Source: Irpex lacteus (Eukaryota; Basidiomycota; Agaricomycetes; Polyporales; Irpicaceae). Taken from it: DNA of 64,000 nucleotides. The DNA lies in contig MQVO02000007.1 of NCBI GenBank assembly GCA_001986395.2, forward strand, positions 1,240,001 to 1,304,000, given 5' to 3'. A model generated the notes under the pieces. That model did not search any database. It was given only the letters and a program-made list of their open reading frames with translations, and was not told the origin of the DNA. The position numbers and the translations under genes were made by a program. Positions 25,098 to 35,824 of this stretch are shown piece after piece. How positions within the stretch are numbered: position 1 is the first letter of the stretch; each line of letters opens with the position of its first letter.

Positions 25098-26310
25098 GAC
25101 TGGGATGCGTAAGTAATCTGGTTCCTCTGATATCAACTGTCTGGATGTACCTGACTGATTTATCATGCTTCTGCTGTGCCCGCCCCCCGTTGCACGTTTC
25201 TCCTGGCAGCTTGAGGAGGTGGAGCAGACTTCCTCCTTGATAGCTGTGCGACCGACGTGTGCCGTTTTGCGGGGCAAGACCGCGATCTCCTATTTTCCGA
25301 TGAAATATGTCAAAGCCCGTTCCTCAAACGACAAGCCTGGGAGATGTTTGTAGTATACAGTAGATTCATGAAACCAAGTCAGAATTCTCTAAATCAACAT
25401 CCAGTTTGGTGCGGCTAAGGTCGCTCCCCGTTGCGGGTTCGCCGGCCTATGATATATGAACCCCTGAAGAAGTTGGAATATCTTTTGGGGTAGGCTGGCC
25501 ACATGAGAAGACGCTGCTTGGCCCGAGCGGTAAACACATCTGACGTCGGAGTCGGGGAATGAGACCGTTGTGGAAGATTCGGTAGGGCGCGTCGTTTTTG
25601 CCTGTTTACATTTTGCCTTGACAACAAGGCGACTGTTGGGCCATTTCCTGAAAGAATCTCGATGAGCGTTCTATGTTCCTGAGCCGCCGGAGACTGCTGA
25701 TAGCGGAAGCTTCTGTTGGCCATGGACCACAAGGTCCTTGATAGTCACTTATCGCTGGTATTGAGCTTGTGCGTAAGATGAAGTACTCCGACAGCGGACG
25801 AAGACTGTTCATCGTTGTCGAGCGGCGTCGTTAGCATGATGAGGTGAATTCATAGCGTGTCGGGCGGCCCGACAAGGGTTTTGGGAGGCGGAGGCGGGGT
25901 GGACGTGGTCCAGACAGATTCGAGTCGAGACGATCAAATGATCCTGCCAAGGTTGCCGCACGCCCCGAAAAGGAAGGCAACGTCAAACACTCACATGGCA
26001 GGCAGTTTGACGTCGCTACGACGGCCGGTCATGTCCGCCATGGCTCCAGTTGAGACTGCAGGGAACCTTGTAAGTCTTCACCACCATTTGTTCTGCAAGC
26101 TGTCCAAGTGGTCATACTTAGAACGAGAGTGCTAGGTGCTTCAGAACAAGGAAGACCATGACAGGGTTCTAATTGTTCCGATGAAATAATTACAAGGCAT
26201 GACTCCAACTTAGTAACGTACCATCTCACGTACCCCATCAGAGATTACACCGAATTCAATGGTCAAACGGAACACCTGCTGAACTCATCGGCCGGCGGAC
26301 CTTTTTCAGA
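25098..26310. other. Intergenic region between PP2A-A and PriA-like gene
   Basis: About 1.2 kb without convincing exons. Holds the PP2A-A 3' UTR and the distal promoter of the PriA-like gene. A perfect short palindrome (GTCGGGC-G-GCCCGAC, 25859-25873) lies in the middle; see findings. No RNA gene or transposon recognised. Confidence 0.45.
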
Positions 26311-26317
26311 TATAAAA
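26311..26317 (+). promoter_or_regulatory. TATA box of the PriA-like gene
   Basis: TATAAAA 104 bp upstream of the ATG at 26421, at a normal distance for a strongly expressed fungal gene with a short leader of roughly 75 nt. Confidence 0.6.
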
Positions 26318-26420
26318 CTGATCAACTGCCTCAGCCCGTAAGCAAATCTTCCCCCTCGTCCTTTCTCTGCGGTTTCCCGTGCTTGTGGTTGTCATTCTTT
26401 TCACTCCACGTTCATTGACG

Positions 26421-27520
26421 ATGGCCCGTTTCACGAGCGTTTTGCTCCTTGCTGCAGCGGCATTGCCGTTTGCTTTTGCCACCAACTGTGGTAGCAATGA
26501 ATTCTTGTACGTGTCATCATGCTACTGCCAATAGTCTAATCCTCATCAACTCTTCTCTCAGCTACTCGAAGAAGAACTGCTGTCTTCCCCACGGTGGTCT
26601 TCCTAGCCCTCCTTCCCCTCCCCCCTCGTTCCAGTGCCCTACCAACGACTGGTACTACCACCCTGAGCAGGGCTGCTGTGTGCCTTCGCATCCTCAGACC
26701 CCCACTAGCCCCCCCCCCAGTGCCACCCCTCCTGCACATGGAAGCCGGATGACTCGAAGTGTATTCCCAACAGCCCGTCTCCCTCCCCTCCCCAGAACAC
26801 TTACACTCCTCCTTACCCTCCCAAGAACACTTACACCCCTCCGTCTCCTCCGAAGGCCACTCCCCCGCCGTCAAAGCCTAGCCCTCCTCCTACCTCTCCC
26901 AGCTGCCCGTCCAGCCATTTCTGGTATGAGCCCGCCGGATGCTGCCCACACGGCGGACCCCCCACCACTCCTCCATCCCCTCCTCCGGATACTTCTTGCC
27001 CTCCTGATGGCTGGTACTGGCACGCTGGTGCCGGGTGCTGCGCTCCTCACCACCCTGTCCCGCCTTCGTCGCCTCCTCCCACTTGCCAGCCCGGCTGCAG
27101 CTGGAACCCTGGCTCTTCGACTTGCCACCCACAGCCGCCTACTCCTCCCAGCAACCCTCCTCCCAAGCCCTCTCACCACTACAAGCGTCACATGAAGTCT
27201 CGCGCTGTGACGCTTTGCCCTCTTGGACTTGAGGCTTGCCCGATCAAGGGAATGTTGACCAGCTCCGACGATTACGAGTGCTTGGACACAACTTCTGAGT
27301 TGCAGTCGTGCGGTGGATGCGCTTCTACGGGCGTTGGTCAGGACTGCACTGCCATTGAGGGAGTATGGAACGTCGCTTGCAACGTTGGCAAGTGCGAGAG
27401 TAAGTCCTTGTAACTATTTATTATTTTTTGCTCAGTTGCTTACGCGCATCTTCTGTAGTTGGATCCTGTGCTTCTGGCTATAAGCTGTCTATTGACGGCA
27501 AGTCCTGTCTCAAGCTTTGA
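26421..27520 (+). CDS. PriA-like secreted cysteine- and proline-rich protein
   Basis: Resembles the mushroom PriA family, first described as a fruiting-stage gene of Lentinula; molecular role unknown. Exon 1 gives a signal peptide, [20 protein letters not shown], then TNCGSNEF. The middle has repeated short Cys/Trp modules ([29 protein letters not shown]) separated by Pro/Ser-rich linkers, suggesting a cell-wall-associated rod. The conserved C-terminal domain reads [52 protein letters not shown]. After an intron (27401-27459 region) it ends [18 protein letters not shown]. Oddity: a run of ten C (26709-26718) appears one base short. In the present frame the Cys pattern is lost, while one more C gives [15 protein letters not shown], matching the module style. 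Confidence 0.8.
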
Positions 27521-28134
27521 TGGAAATTCTCGTGAACACGAATTGTCTCCTCGAAAACCAAACTCTGAGTTCTCTGTTACGGAGACTCGCTGAACTCAAT
27601 GAACACTTACAGTCATTTCATCTTCACGTTCTTTGGACACTTGATACGTTAACCGCTCCGATATTTAGGATTCTTTGTGGGACATTTACAACGTCGACCA
27701 AACGTACGTCGTATGTAGGTAGCACGGTTCACAGCTTGCCTGCTTGTTGTACCCTGCTTCTGTACGCCGATTTGCGTTGCGCGTCGACGGACTGTAGCAT
27801 CAACCCCCTGTTCGTTCGCACCGTTCTCCCTTGGTATACTTGTCGTGCGAGCGATGGTTATGCTCGATAATGGATAGCTAGTATTTATTCTCTTGACTAG
27901 TACGCGCAATGCGTACAGTGTTATATGCATCCGTTTGTGACATACACCAAGCCCGAAGCCACACGTTGGAGACTAAGCAGCACTATACTCAGTGAGCAAA
28001 CGAGTTCTTCGTATTTGTATGCTAAAGCCTGTACAACGTGCCTCGTAGCGGGTCGCCAGAGGTTCCAGTTGTCCACTGCAGGCAGGTGCAGCCTGGTGCA
28101 GCGGGGCCGTGACGAACGAGCGCCGGTGCCCCGC
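27521..28134. other. Intergenic region between PriA-like gene and secreted-protein gene
   Basis: About 600 bp: PriA-like 3' UTR and distal promoter of the next gene. No coding or repeat signal beyond chance open frames. Confidence 0.4.
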
Positions 28135-28242
28135 CCAATCAGACGCGATCACGTGGCCAGCTTTTCGGCGGGGACCAATCAGAATCGCCGAAGACATAGC
28201 AAGTTGAATGTCCGCTCCTCTTCTCTCGATCTGCTCTATAAG
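28135..28242 (+). promoter_or_regulatory. Compact promoter: two CCAAT boxes, E-box, TATA box
   Basis: Two same-orientation CCAATCA elements (28135-28141 and 28175-28181) lie 40 bp apart, with a palindromic CACGTG E-box (28150-28155) between them. A TATAAG box sits at 28237-28242, about 180 bp before the ATG at 28420. CCAAT is the binding site of the HAP complex and CACGTG of bHLH factors. The arrangement fits a regulated, strongly expressed gene. Confidence 0.6.
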
Positions 28243-28419
28243 AACCCGGGGGATGTTCAACTTCACGTCGTCGCACCTCTCCCCGGAACCACCGCCATCC
28301 TTCGCCGCCTTCGCGACCTTCAGCCTATTCCCTATCCTACAGCCTTTTAATATTTTTCTGCGCTAGTCGCCCAACTCCAAGCAACTTACTTCGTCGACAC
28401 CGAATTATACGCCTACAAG

Positions 28420-29285
28420 ATGCGCTCTCCCTTCCGTGCCATACTATTCAGTCTCAACGTCTTGGTCTTTGCTCTTCTGGTTACTGTTGGGGCTCCTGCC
28501 GTTATAACTCCTGCCGCCGCTTCTCCTCTTCCCCTGGCTTCCTCTACGGACTATATGGCGCGTTCGCATCGAAACACGACGTCTTCTGTCTTGGTCAAAC
28601 ACGTTCAGCCAGAAGACAGCTTGTCAAGAAGGAAGGACCTGTCTGCCGATACCGTGGAGGATATTCGTTCTCGCGATATTAACACCGTACTGGCGACATC
28701 AACGTTCTCAACAACTACTACACTCAGATGTCTACGCACGCTTCCAACTTCCGTAAGTACCCTAAATTCTTGTCTTCAATGCGTTGACATATCTTTTTGC
28801 AGATGAGCTGTGTCAACAATCTCCTCGTTCTGAGAATTTCGAGACACAGGGCGCAGACGAAGTGACTGCATTCCAGGAAAACCTCAATGGATTCCAAGAC
28901 CTACTTGGGCAACTAGGTGCCGACAAGGGACTCGCTAACTACGACCGATCTGATGACCTCGAGACTCTGATGAAGAATCTCGTCAACATCAACAAGTACC
29001 TTCTCAAGGATATCGATGCCATGGTCTACGAACTCCCCGCCGTCGGAGGCACACTTGGACCACGTAAGCGCCACCCTTGTTGCATATATGCGTACCATAT
29101 TCACGACACACACAGTGGTCTACGACATCAAGTGTATCCTTGACGAAACACTGGATGCACTGGAGAACCTGACCGATGCACTCATCAACGCAATCAAGCC
29201 ACTTCTCGTGAGCTTGATCGGCGACGCATCAAAAACGGCTTGCAACTCTGGCATCGCCATCGCTGGAATCTGTATACTCATCTAG
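28420..29285 (+). CDS. Secreted helical protein of unknown function
   Basis: Not recognised as a named family, though similar helical secreted proteins occur in mushroom-forming fungi. It starts MRSPFRAILFSLNVLVFALL, an obvious signal peptide, followed by AVITPAAASPLPLA with likely cleavage. After a polar, Arg/Ser-rich linker come amphipathic helices: NVLNNYYTQMSTHASNFH, ELCQQSPRSENFETQGA, FQENLNGFQDLLGQLGA, LETLMKNLVNINKYLLKDID. The last exon has KCILDETLDALENLTDALIN and KPLLVSLIGDASKTACNSG, ending AIAGICILI. Few Cys, no transmembrane helix except possibly the last 10 residues. Introns near 28752-28800 and 29063-29116. Near 28692 the frame must slip by one base (a GG that fits better as GGG) to reach the helical part. 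A strong promoter precedes it. Confidence 0.65.
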
Positions 29286-29653
29286 GTTTGGTTTGGGGTG
29301 ATTGGACTTAGGGCTCTGGTGGCTGGGTATAAAAGGACGAGCGTATCGTAACGTTTTATTCTTCTCGACTTGTACTTTGCTTGGCTATTTGCGTCTTCTA
29401 GGCTGGGCCTAACACACGAAGCCTTGTGTTTATGTCTTTGTTTCGCTTCGCACCGCATTACTATCCAATATATCCTGTTCATAAAATCAAGTTTGTGTGA
29501 ATGCATGATGCATGAGCCTGAGGGTCCAGAAGTGTGAGGTCAACCAGAATATGGTGTCCTTTTGAACGTGCGCGCGAGGTCTGACCAAACGTAGATGTTG
29601 CCACAATCTAGTATGGGGAAATGACTATCTTGTTGATAAAACTAGAACGGTCC
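29286..29653. other. Intergenic region before tRNA-Gly
   Basis: About 370 bp holding the 3' UTR of the secreted-protein gene. A TATAAAAGG string at about 29329 has no gene close downstream on the plus strand, so I attach no function to it. Confidence 0.4.
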
Positions 29654-29657
29654 AAAA

Positions 29658-29728
29658 TGCATTAAGGGGGAATCGAACCCCCGGCGGGTCGATGGCAACG
29701 ACCCAGGTTACCACTACCCCATTAATGC
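29658..29728 (-). tRNA. tRNA-Gly (anticodon GCC)
   Basis: On the minus strand the acceptor arms GCATTAA and TTAATGC pair over 7 bp, the D-arm contains GGGGTAGTGGTAAC, and the anticodon stem GGTCG/CGACC encloses the loop TTGCCAT with anticodon GCC (genome 29694-29696). The T-arm is GGGGGTTCGATTCCCCC and includes the GGTTCGATTCC B box. No intron. A TTTT polymerase III terminator (29654-29657) follows directly after the discriminator base A. Reads GGC (and GGU) glycine codons. Confidence 0.93.
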
Positions 29729-29921
29729 TTACGAGATAAGTAAAACTAAGATTGTACGATGCGTTCCAAACTGGCAGCCGTCAACCGTTCTTCAACTCTA
29801 CCAGTACTTGTTTGTTCATACCATGGTGTACGTACCTAGTTCAAACATAAAAATTATCTCAATAGAGTACATTGCAACTGGCGTGCTGTGATAGAGATTG
29901 ATCCATCCATATTGTACAAGA

Positions 29922-30732
29922 CTATTCTTCAGACACCCAACGATCCGCTATTGGACCTATCCATGGCACGTAAAAGCGTGTTAAGCCATAACGAGCTGCA
30001 CCTGCATAACCTTGCCATCTGCAGAGCGAGTTAGTTAACACGTTATCCTGCAAATCACAACAAACTTACGTCATGTATAGTAGCGGCCCTACTAGTAGTA
30101 AGAGAAATACTGTCCGGAAAAAGACAGAGGCGGTCACAAGTGAGATGAGGATATATAATACCAATAGTGGTGTGGATAGTAAAGCAGACTGATACCCTAT
30201 GAGAAGTAAGTGTCAGCGGTAACAATAGACCTCGTAGAGTGGGTTTACTGTACCATGAAAGCGCACATAGTCGTTGTGTGTCTCAACGATTAAGATAGCC
30301 AAGGCTATGCAACCGGGCATCCTGGTTAACCTATGTCCTGGTACTGAATGCGCAGAAACGCACCTGATATGGGCCCAAGAATATACGCGCATGCAGCGAG
30401 TACATCAACCCTGAAGCCGTAGCGAGTCTCCCAAGCAGTCACCCCCTCAGCGGCCTCCAATGCTTCTGATGCACCCGCCCCACCAGCCTGAGATGTGTCG
30501 AAGGTCGGTACTCCGCCAGATTGGTAGGATATCACATGCTGCGAGGGGAACCAAGCTCTCTGAGTAGATGGGCGATGGTTTGAAGATGTTGGTGCAACAT
30601 AGGCAGGGTCGTCTGGGGGTGGTGTCTACGCACACTCAGGTACCGTAAATACTTGCGCATTGAACGGTCGTATTGACATCACTATTTACTTACATAAGGC
30701 GCGAAAGAGGAGGCGAACTTGGCATGGCTCAT
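29922..30732 (-). CDS. Small integral membrane protein (DUF4870/UPF0132-like)
   Basis: Function not known. It starts MSHAKFASSFAPY with the first intron directly after, then a Pro/Ser-rich N-terminus (PPPDDPAYVAPTSSNHRPST). The core is TRYGFRVDVLAACAYILGPIS, LAILIVETHNDYVRFHG, YQSALLSTPLLVLYILISLV and SVFFRTVFLLLLVGPLLYM, ending YVPWIGPIADRWVSEE. The pattern of 3-4 helices with ETHNDYVRFHGYQS matches the family of small membrane proteins called DUF4870/UPF0132 in bacteria and related proteins in fungi. Five exons with short introns. The plus-strand open frame that overlaps the 5' end is not supported by splicing or similarity. Confidence 0.68.
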
Positions 30733-31010
30733 TGTCGCGGTTGCGGCGGAGATTGTGCAGAAAAATAAATACGAGCGAGAAGAGCAGGGATATAGAGGCC
30801 CACGTCGATTGGACCTGAAGTCAGAGCTGGATGCGCAGCGGACTGAGTTGGAACAAGCAGTAAGAGGGCTCCTGGATTGGGCGTCTACTCAGCGGGGAAA
30901 GCTAAATAACGCCAAACAAGACGGCCTCGGCAATTGCCATACTGGGCGTTGGGACCGAGGCGCAGTCAGCGACGACCAAGGTAAAATCGACAGCGGCGCA
31001 CTCATCAACA

Positions 31011-31721
31011 ATGGTCAGTCCCATTTCTGCTGTTCTGCTCGTCTTCTGGGGTGGATTCTGTCGAACGGAGTCGTTAGAAGGGTCGTAGGATGCTGAGAGG
31101 AGTGGATAGAGGCTGGATGGACACACCCCAGACTGGATGTAGCGCTGCTCGTACGATGCAAGTGTGGACGTGTTGCTCATACTCTTTCGTTTGCATAGGC
31201 CGACTCAGCACCCCCCGTTACCATCAGGACCCGCAAGTTCATCACCAACCGACTCCTCGCTCGCCGTCAATTCGTCGTCGACATCCTCCACCCTCAGCGA
31301 CCAAATGTCTCCAAGTCCGATCTCTCAGAAAAGATCGCTTCCATCTACAAGACCGAGAAGGACCGCGTAGTCACCTTCGGTCTCAAGACGCAGTTCGGTG
31401 GAGGACGAACAACTGGTTTTGCTCTCATCTACGACAATGAGGAGTCGCAGAGGAAGTTCGAGCCCAAGTACAGGCTGATCCGAGTGCGTAACCTCTTCTT
31501 TCTGTCCGTGCAATGCTGACCGGATTGTACGTTTTAGTCTGGCCTTGAGATCGCCCCGCCGAAGACCAGCCGTAAGCTACGGAAGGAGCGTAAGAACCGT
31601 GCGAAGAAGGTACGTGTTATACCATTGTTTCCCTTAAGACCCATTCTCATCTGGTTTTGTCCTGTAGCTCCGTGGCACGAAAAAGTCCAAGGCAGCGGAG
31701 CCCCCCAAGAAGGGCAAGTAA
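31011..31721 (+). CDS. RPS24: 40S ribosomal protein S24 (eS24)
   Basis: Component of the small ribosomal subunit. The start codon alone forms exon 1 (ATG 31011-31013), followed by a 185-nt intron (31014-31198, GTCAGT..AG). Exon 2 begins GCCGACTCAGCACCC, giving [20 protein letters not shown], or MADSAPP as read here, then [57 protein letters not shown] and [10 protein letters not shown]. Later exons: [20 protein letters not shown] and [18 protein letters not shown]. Length about 135 aa, as expected. Frame intact. An exon consisting only of ATG is common in fungal ribosomal protein genes and lets intron 1 carry regulatory elements. Confidence 0.95.
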
Positions 31722-32289
31722 AGGTTGCGCGCCTTATGTTGTACTGGGAGTTGGGTCTGTGTCCGTCATCTGTCGCTTTGCACTTCGCATTACCACCATC
31801 ATCAGCAAAAGTTGTTATGCAACTGTATCCTACCCGTATGCCCGCTCTCTTTATTATCTTTGCTCATGAATCTATGCGCATGCGGATTACGACTGATACA
31901 TCTCTTCGTTTTGCGCGGCCATGGCATAAAACGTAAACAAAGGTTATCTCCATGCTCCCGTTCGACTAGAGCTTATTAAGCAGGGCCCGCTGTACATTGT
32001 GTAGATTCTGCAATGCTACGTCTCTAGCTGGATCCATCGTACTGGGCGCAAATCTATGGCTTGCACAATATCTCGCTACATCCATCACATGTCCACTGTC
32101 ACCAACTGTGAAGCTCTCCACCGGCTGACGGTGATCGCGACACCATTGTTGACCCCGTTAACCCCTCTCGGTCATGACTTACCGATACCAGACCTTTGCT
32201 ACTTACTGATCATTTTGTTCACATCCCCGCGGGGATAGTTCTCGGAAGACTGCAGGTTAATCCACCGCGCTCGTTCCACAAGCGATGTC
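31722..32289. other. Intergenic region between RPS24 (+) and GPI2 (-), tail to tail
   Basis: About 570 bp of shared 3' sequence. No coding or repeat signal seen. Confidence 0.5.
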
Positions 32290-33538
32290 CTATTGTTGTG
32301 GCGTATGCCCACTTCTATGCGCACGGCTGGCGTGACCATCAATCAACCTAACCTTTGGTACAGCAGGGTCCCACGTCCCCCGGATTTCGCTGGAAGAAAT
32401 GGAGATAATAATCAATGCAAAAGGAAGATCGGTTCCTTGGGAGAGCTGGACTTACTTCTTGTATCTTTGCGCCCAGACGAGGGCTGCGGGGGCAACGAAT
32501 GTGATGAAGGCATATACGGTGGCGTATAAGGAGGCGACGGTTGACGATAATGGTGCGGTTGAGTAAATGGATAGCCCCAGAAGGAGAACAGTGAGAACCA
32601 GTTGAAATGCCGCCGGCACAGTCTGGTGGTTGGGGTCAGTTGGACAATGAGGTTCCGAGAACAATGGACATCACGGGTACCTGGAGTCGACGGCGCAGCA
32701 TCGGGAAGAGCGCGAAGGACTGGATGGAAAAGAGCATCAAAGCGAAGACAGAGATGTCGTCCACCAGTCGTGACGCTAGGACTACGGACGCTGAGATTGC
32801 ACCGTTCATTGACAATACTGAGGATAGTCTAGTTGTTGCAACGGCATTGAGCAGGTATTCCTATGACTTATGTCTATGAAACAAGCTACCTCTCATGGCT
32901 GTATGAGTAGACGGGCAGCGACGTGTAGTCGGCAAGGAGCACGTTGAGGATAAACAGAGAAGCCGCTAATGCCCATATCGAATCCGACGAAGTCGCGGCA
33001 GTTAGAGTTCTGAGAATTGGAGAAAGGGCGAGCAGGGCAAGGAAGATCAGGACGGACGACTTGACGGCCTTGGCACCTGGAACACATGTCAGACTACGCC
33101 GTAAGAAACGTAAGGGAAAATACAACGAACAATCGGTCATACGAGACGCCATGTCCCGGTGCCAATGCAGAAGTTCCCAGAGAGTGTATCCGGTGATGAA
33201 GGACAGTATAGACACCCAAACGAGGAGACGCGGGTCCAACTGACGGTCCTTCAGCCTAACGAAGGTGGCCAGGAATATGAAAATTATGGCAATGTGCTGG
33301 GTGATAGCACATGATGCGGACACGAGATACCAGTAGGTATACGGTGTGAAGTTTGCTATAACGAAGCGCAAACGTCAGTCGAGACCGAGGAGATAGTGGG
33401 TAACCTGGCATACCATTCTTGCTTAGCGTCGCGAGAAACGACGACGGGACGTAGTTGTCTGCGTATGGCTTTCGCTTCCAGAGTACTCGTTCCCATTCGT
33501 GGTCCCAATCACCAGTGAGCTTGGACATTGGGCGCAAC
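32290..33538 (-). CDS. GPI2: GPI-GlcNAc transferase subunit Gpi2/PIG-C
   Basis: ER membrane subunit of the complex that transfers GlcNAc to phosphatidylinositol, the first step of GPI-anchor synthesis. The ATG at 33538 gives MSKLTGDWDHEWERVLWKRK, then PYADNYVPSSFLATL, the invariant PIG-C opening; a longer open frame upstream begins with GTG and is not used. Spliced exons continue ANFTPYTYWYLVSASCAITQ, LKDRQLDPRLLVWVSILSF, AKAVKSSVLIFLALLALSPI, TSSDSIWALAASLFILNVLL, AISASVVLASRL, FALMLFSIQSFALFPMLRRR. The last intron splits YK|NEIRGTWDPAVP, the typical C-terminal motif, ending ..GHTPQQ. Eight or so membrane helices. Frame intact through all splice sites I checked. Confidence 0.9.
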
Positions 33539-34334
33539 CAACATTGTACGGCATCGAAGGTGAATGCAGAGTCCAAGCCTGAGACAGCCAACTCGCGACA
33601 GTCTTCAACGGAGCGCCCACGAACCAATAATCCCAGAATGATGTTATGCACCAATGTTGCCACTTATTTCAGTTGCAGAATGCAGACTCGGTCATGCGAT
33701 AAGACGCATGGTGTGTACGGAAGAAGGCAATGACCTTATTTTGACATTATGAGGGGAAAGTGCTGTCACCCTTGTGGCCAGGCAGAAAGAATAGCTGCTT
33801 CAAGCTGACCCGGCCGAGACTGTGAACAACGCAGAAGAGCAAAGGCCACGAATTGCACGCATTTTTAACTCTATATCACGGCACAGGTATTGTGGATGCA
33901 GTCTATATCAGCTTCGGGCATGACGGTACAGATGGTTCTGAGCATGTCCCATAGCGCGGTGCCTTGCCAGGAGGAAATCCGAGTCAACCAATACGCGAGG
34001 TGTTATCAGCAGTCCTATGATCTCATCTAAGACCGCATCCCTGCGTTGATTTGCCAAACAACTGGTCACCTGCAATAGTACGTTGGCTGCAACGATGTTG
34101 GTACAGGCTATTCATTCCCAATACAACTCGGACGACGTTACGGCACTGAGACTTGAGGGCCTCCTAAGGTCCGTATACAAGGAATAAATAGTATTCCACG
34201 TCCATTGTATATCCAGCATCCTTGCGATAGTAGTGGCCAATAGTATCCAAAGACATTCCATCAGTCCCACTACGTGAACGGCATACCTTAGTACTTCCTC
34301 GGACAACAGTTAAGATAGCGGAACATGCACTCAC
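33539..34334. other. Region between GPI2 and SVIP-like gene
   Basis: About 800 bp: the GPI2 promoter and, at its right end, the unresolved 3' end of the SVIP-like gene (a short last exon probably lies within 34120-34290). No other gene seen. Confidence 0.35.
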
Positions 34335-34678
34335 CACGATCCTCTCCTCCTGACGTGGTTCCGGAACTCTAGGGGCTGACTTCCCCGCCTCGAGTTTCGC
34401 AGCAAGGCGACCCCCCTGAGGATTCGAGGAAACGACACCACGCTTCTGGTTCTATAACGCACCATGAGATTCAGAAGTGGAATACATGAGCATCGAGTAC
34501 ATAGACACTGAATACTGGTGATAGTATAGTCACTTACCGCCTTCAGTCGCTGTTCAGCAGCCTGTGCGGCTGCTATCCGTGGGTCAGGCCGTTCCTGCCC
34601 AGCAGCCTCAGTATTCTGCTCTTCAACAAGCCTGTGGCCGCCTGCCATGGCACTTTGTTTAGAACAGATTGAGCCCAT
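34335..34678 (-). CDS. Small lipid-anchored protein, SVIP-like (last exon unresolved)
   Basis: Starts MGSICSKQS: Gly2 followed by Ser and Cys5 predicts N-myristoylation plus palmitoylation. It continues AMAGGHRLVEEQ, DPRIAAAQAAEQRLKA, and after an intron NQKRGVVSSNPQGGRLAAKL, EAGKSAPRVPEPRQEERIV. The Gly-start, Cys, AAxAAExR helix and basic C-terminal part match fungal small proteins akin to SVIP, the p97/Cdc48-interacting ERAD inhibitor, but the VIM helix match is only by pattern. Exon 2 ends at a GTGAGT donor (34334). The remaining codons lie to the left and could not be placed, so the stated end is the end of exon 2. Confidence 0.5.
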
Positions 34679-34991
34679 TGCTACGAGGATAAGAAAGAGT
34701 TCAGAGCCAAGATGAAGGTCATCATGAGAGGACCCAGGTCAAGGTTGCGATACACGGCGCAAGGCCTCTATTACGAGCGCCCGCAGTCTGTGACCGTGTT
34801 CTTGGCGAGACTCAAATATACTTACAGGAGTCTGATGCTTGCATTGGGTTCAACTTATCTAGAACTCAGTCGATAATAGTAATCATATTCGCGGGCCCTC
34901 CGAGACCATGTGATGGAGAAATAAGTAATTTCGAGACTACAATACAGAACATATCCAAGCATGAATCACCGCAAGTATTGACCCGATGAGT
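34679..34991. other. Intergenic region
   Basis: About 310 bp with the SVIP-like promoter and the 3' end of the next minus-strand gene. Nothing else recognised. Confidence 0.4.
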
Positions 34992-35824
34992 TTAATGTGT
35001 TGGAGACGTAGGTAGGTCGGTATATTCATCCCTACGAGGCTCCGCTCTACGTCCAAAGAAAGTTTGAGGAAGGCTACTAATGTCGTACGTGGAACGATGG
35101 GACGACCAACCCTTGTTGATAGAATGAGAATGAGGTAAGCTTAGGTGTCCCCCAAGACAAGAACAAGTTACTTACCTCCCACCATCGCCTTCCGGCATTC
35201 CACGGGATACTGGTATCAAGACCGGCTTTCAACATCCTGTTTTTGATACCAGCTCCGAGTAGCAGCCCAAATACGATCAAAAGGAAGAGAGTGACAACGA
35301 ATTGATCTCTCGGAGAGTCTCGCTCTTGAATAGATTGCAGGTTTAGCTCTTAGGAGCCTCCAATAAGAAAGGATGACTCACGGAAACATCTCGCCTCGAC
35401 ATCACCCTCCTTTCCAGTAGCAGTATCTGGATTAGCGTCACCAAGCGTTGCACCAGCACAGATAGGAAGGTTCTGGTTCAGACACCACTGTTTGGTGCAC
35501 GAAAGACATGGCTTGCTGGGATTATCGGGGAGGGAAAGGTGCAAGATAGTATAATTTGATCCAAAGCAAATACCTAGTCAAGGTGCGTATATAGTTTTAA
35601 ACATTACGTCTGGTGTCAAAGGAGCCACACGTACATTTGCAGAAGTTGGTGGCTTCCCACTTATGCGGTGCCGCCGCCTGAGCAGATAGCTATGAAGGTC
35701 ATCACTGGCTTGAATCAGACTTGAAGACAGTTGATAAATAAAGATGACATACCGCAAGGAACAAGAACAACAAACATGAAATTGCTGTCAAGCTGCTCGC
35801 TTTGTGCAGGCTGAGGATGGACAT
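34992..35824 (-). CDS. Unrecognised type I membrane protein with Cys-rich ectodomain
   Basis: I do not recognise a named family. The ATG at 35824 gives MSILSLHKASSLTAISCLLF LFLA as signal peptide, and after an intron LSAQAAAPHKWEATNFCK. The ectodomain then reads FGSNYTILHLSLP, PSKPCLSCTKQWCLNQNLPIC, DTATGKEGDVEARCF. A single transmembrane helix follows: QFVVTLFLLIVFGLLLGAG. The cytosolic tail is short and polar: IKNRMLKAGLDTSIPW, GWSSHRSTYDISSLPQ, DEYTDLPTSPTH. CxxC..C..C spacing suggests a small disulfide-bonded fold. Four or five exons; the tail's exon joins at WWE|GWSS. The protein is about 170 aa and seems well preserved, so it is probably a conserved basidiomycete family. Confidence 0.6.

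Noticed and set aside
26536..27191. Long minus-strand and alternate-frame open frames over the PriA-like gene
   Set aside because: They arise from the Pro/Cys-rich repeats of the true frame; the Cys spacing only makes sense on the plus strand in the PriA frame.
29329..29337. TATAAAAGG as a promoter
   Set aside because: It lies in the 3' region of the secreted-protein gene with no plus-strand gene downstream.
30719..31096. 125-codon plus-strand open frame overlapping the 5' end of the small membrane protein gene
   Set aside because: It is antisense to a spliced gene with better evidence and reads into RPS24's first intron.
31014..31198. C/D snoRNA inside RPS24 intron 1
   Set aside because: The C-box-like ATGCTGA is imperfect and no matching terminal stem was found.
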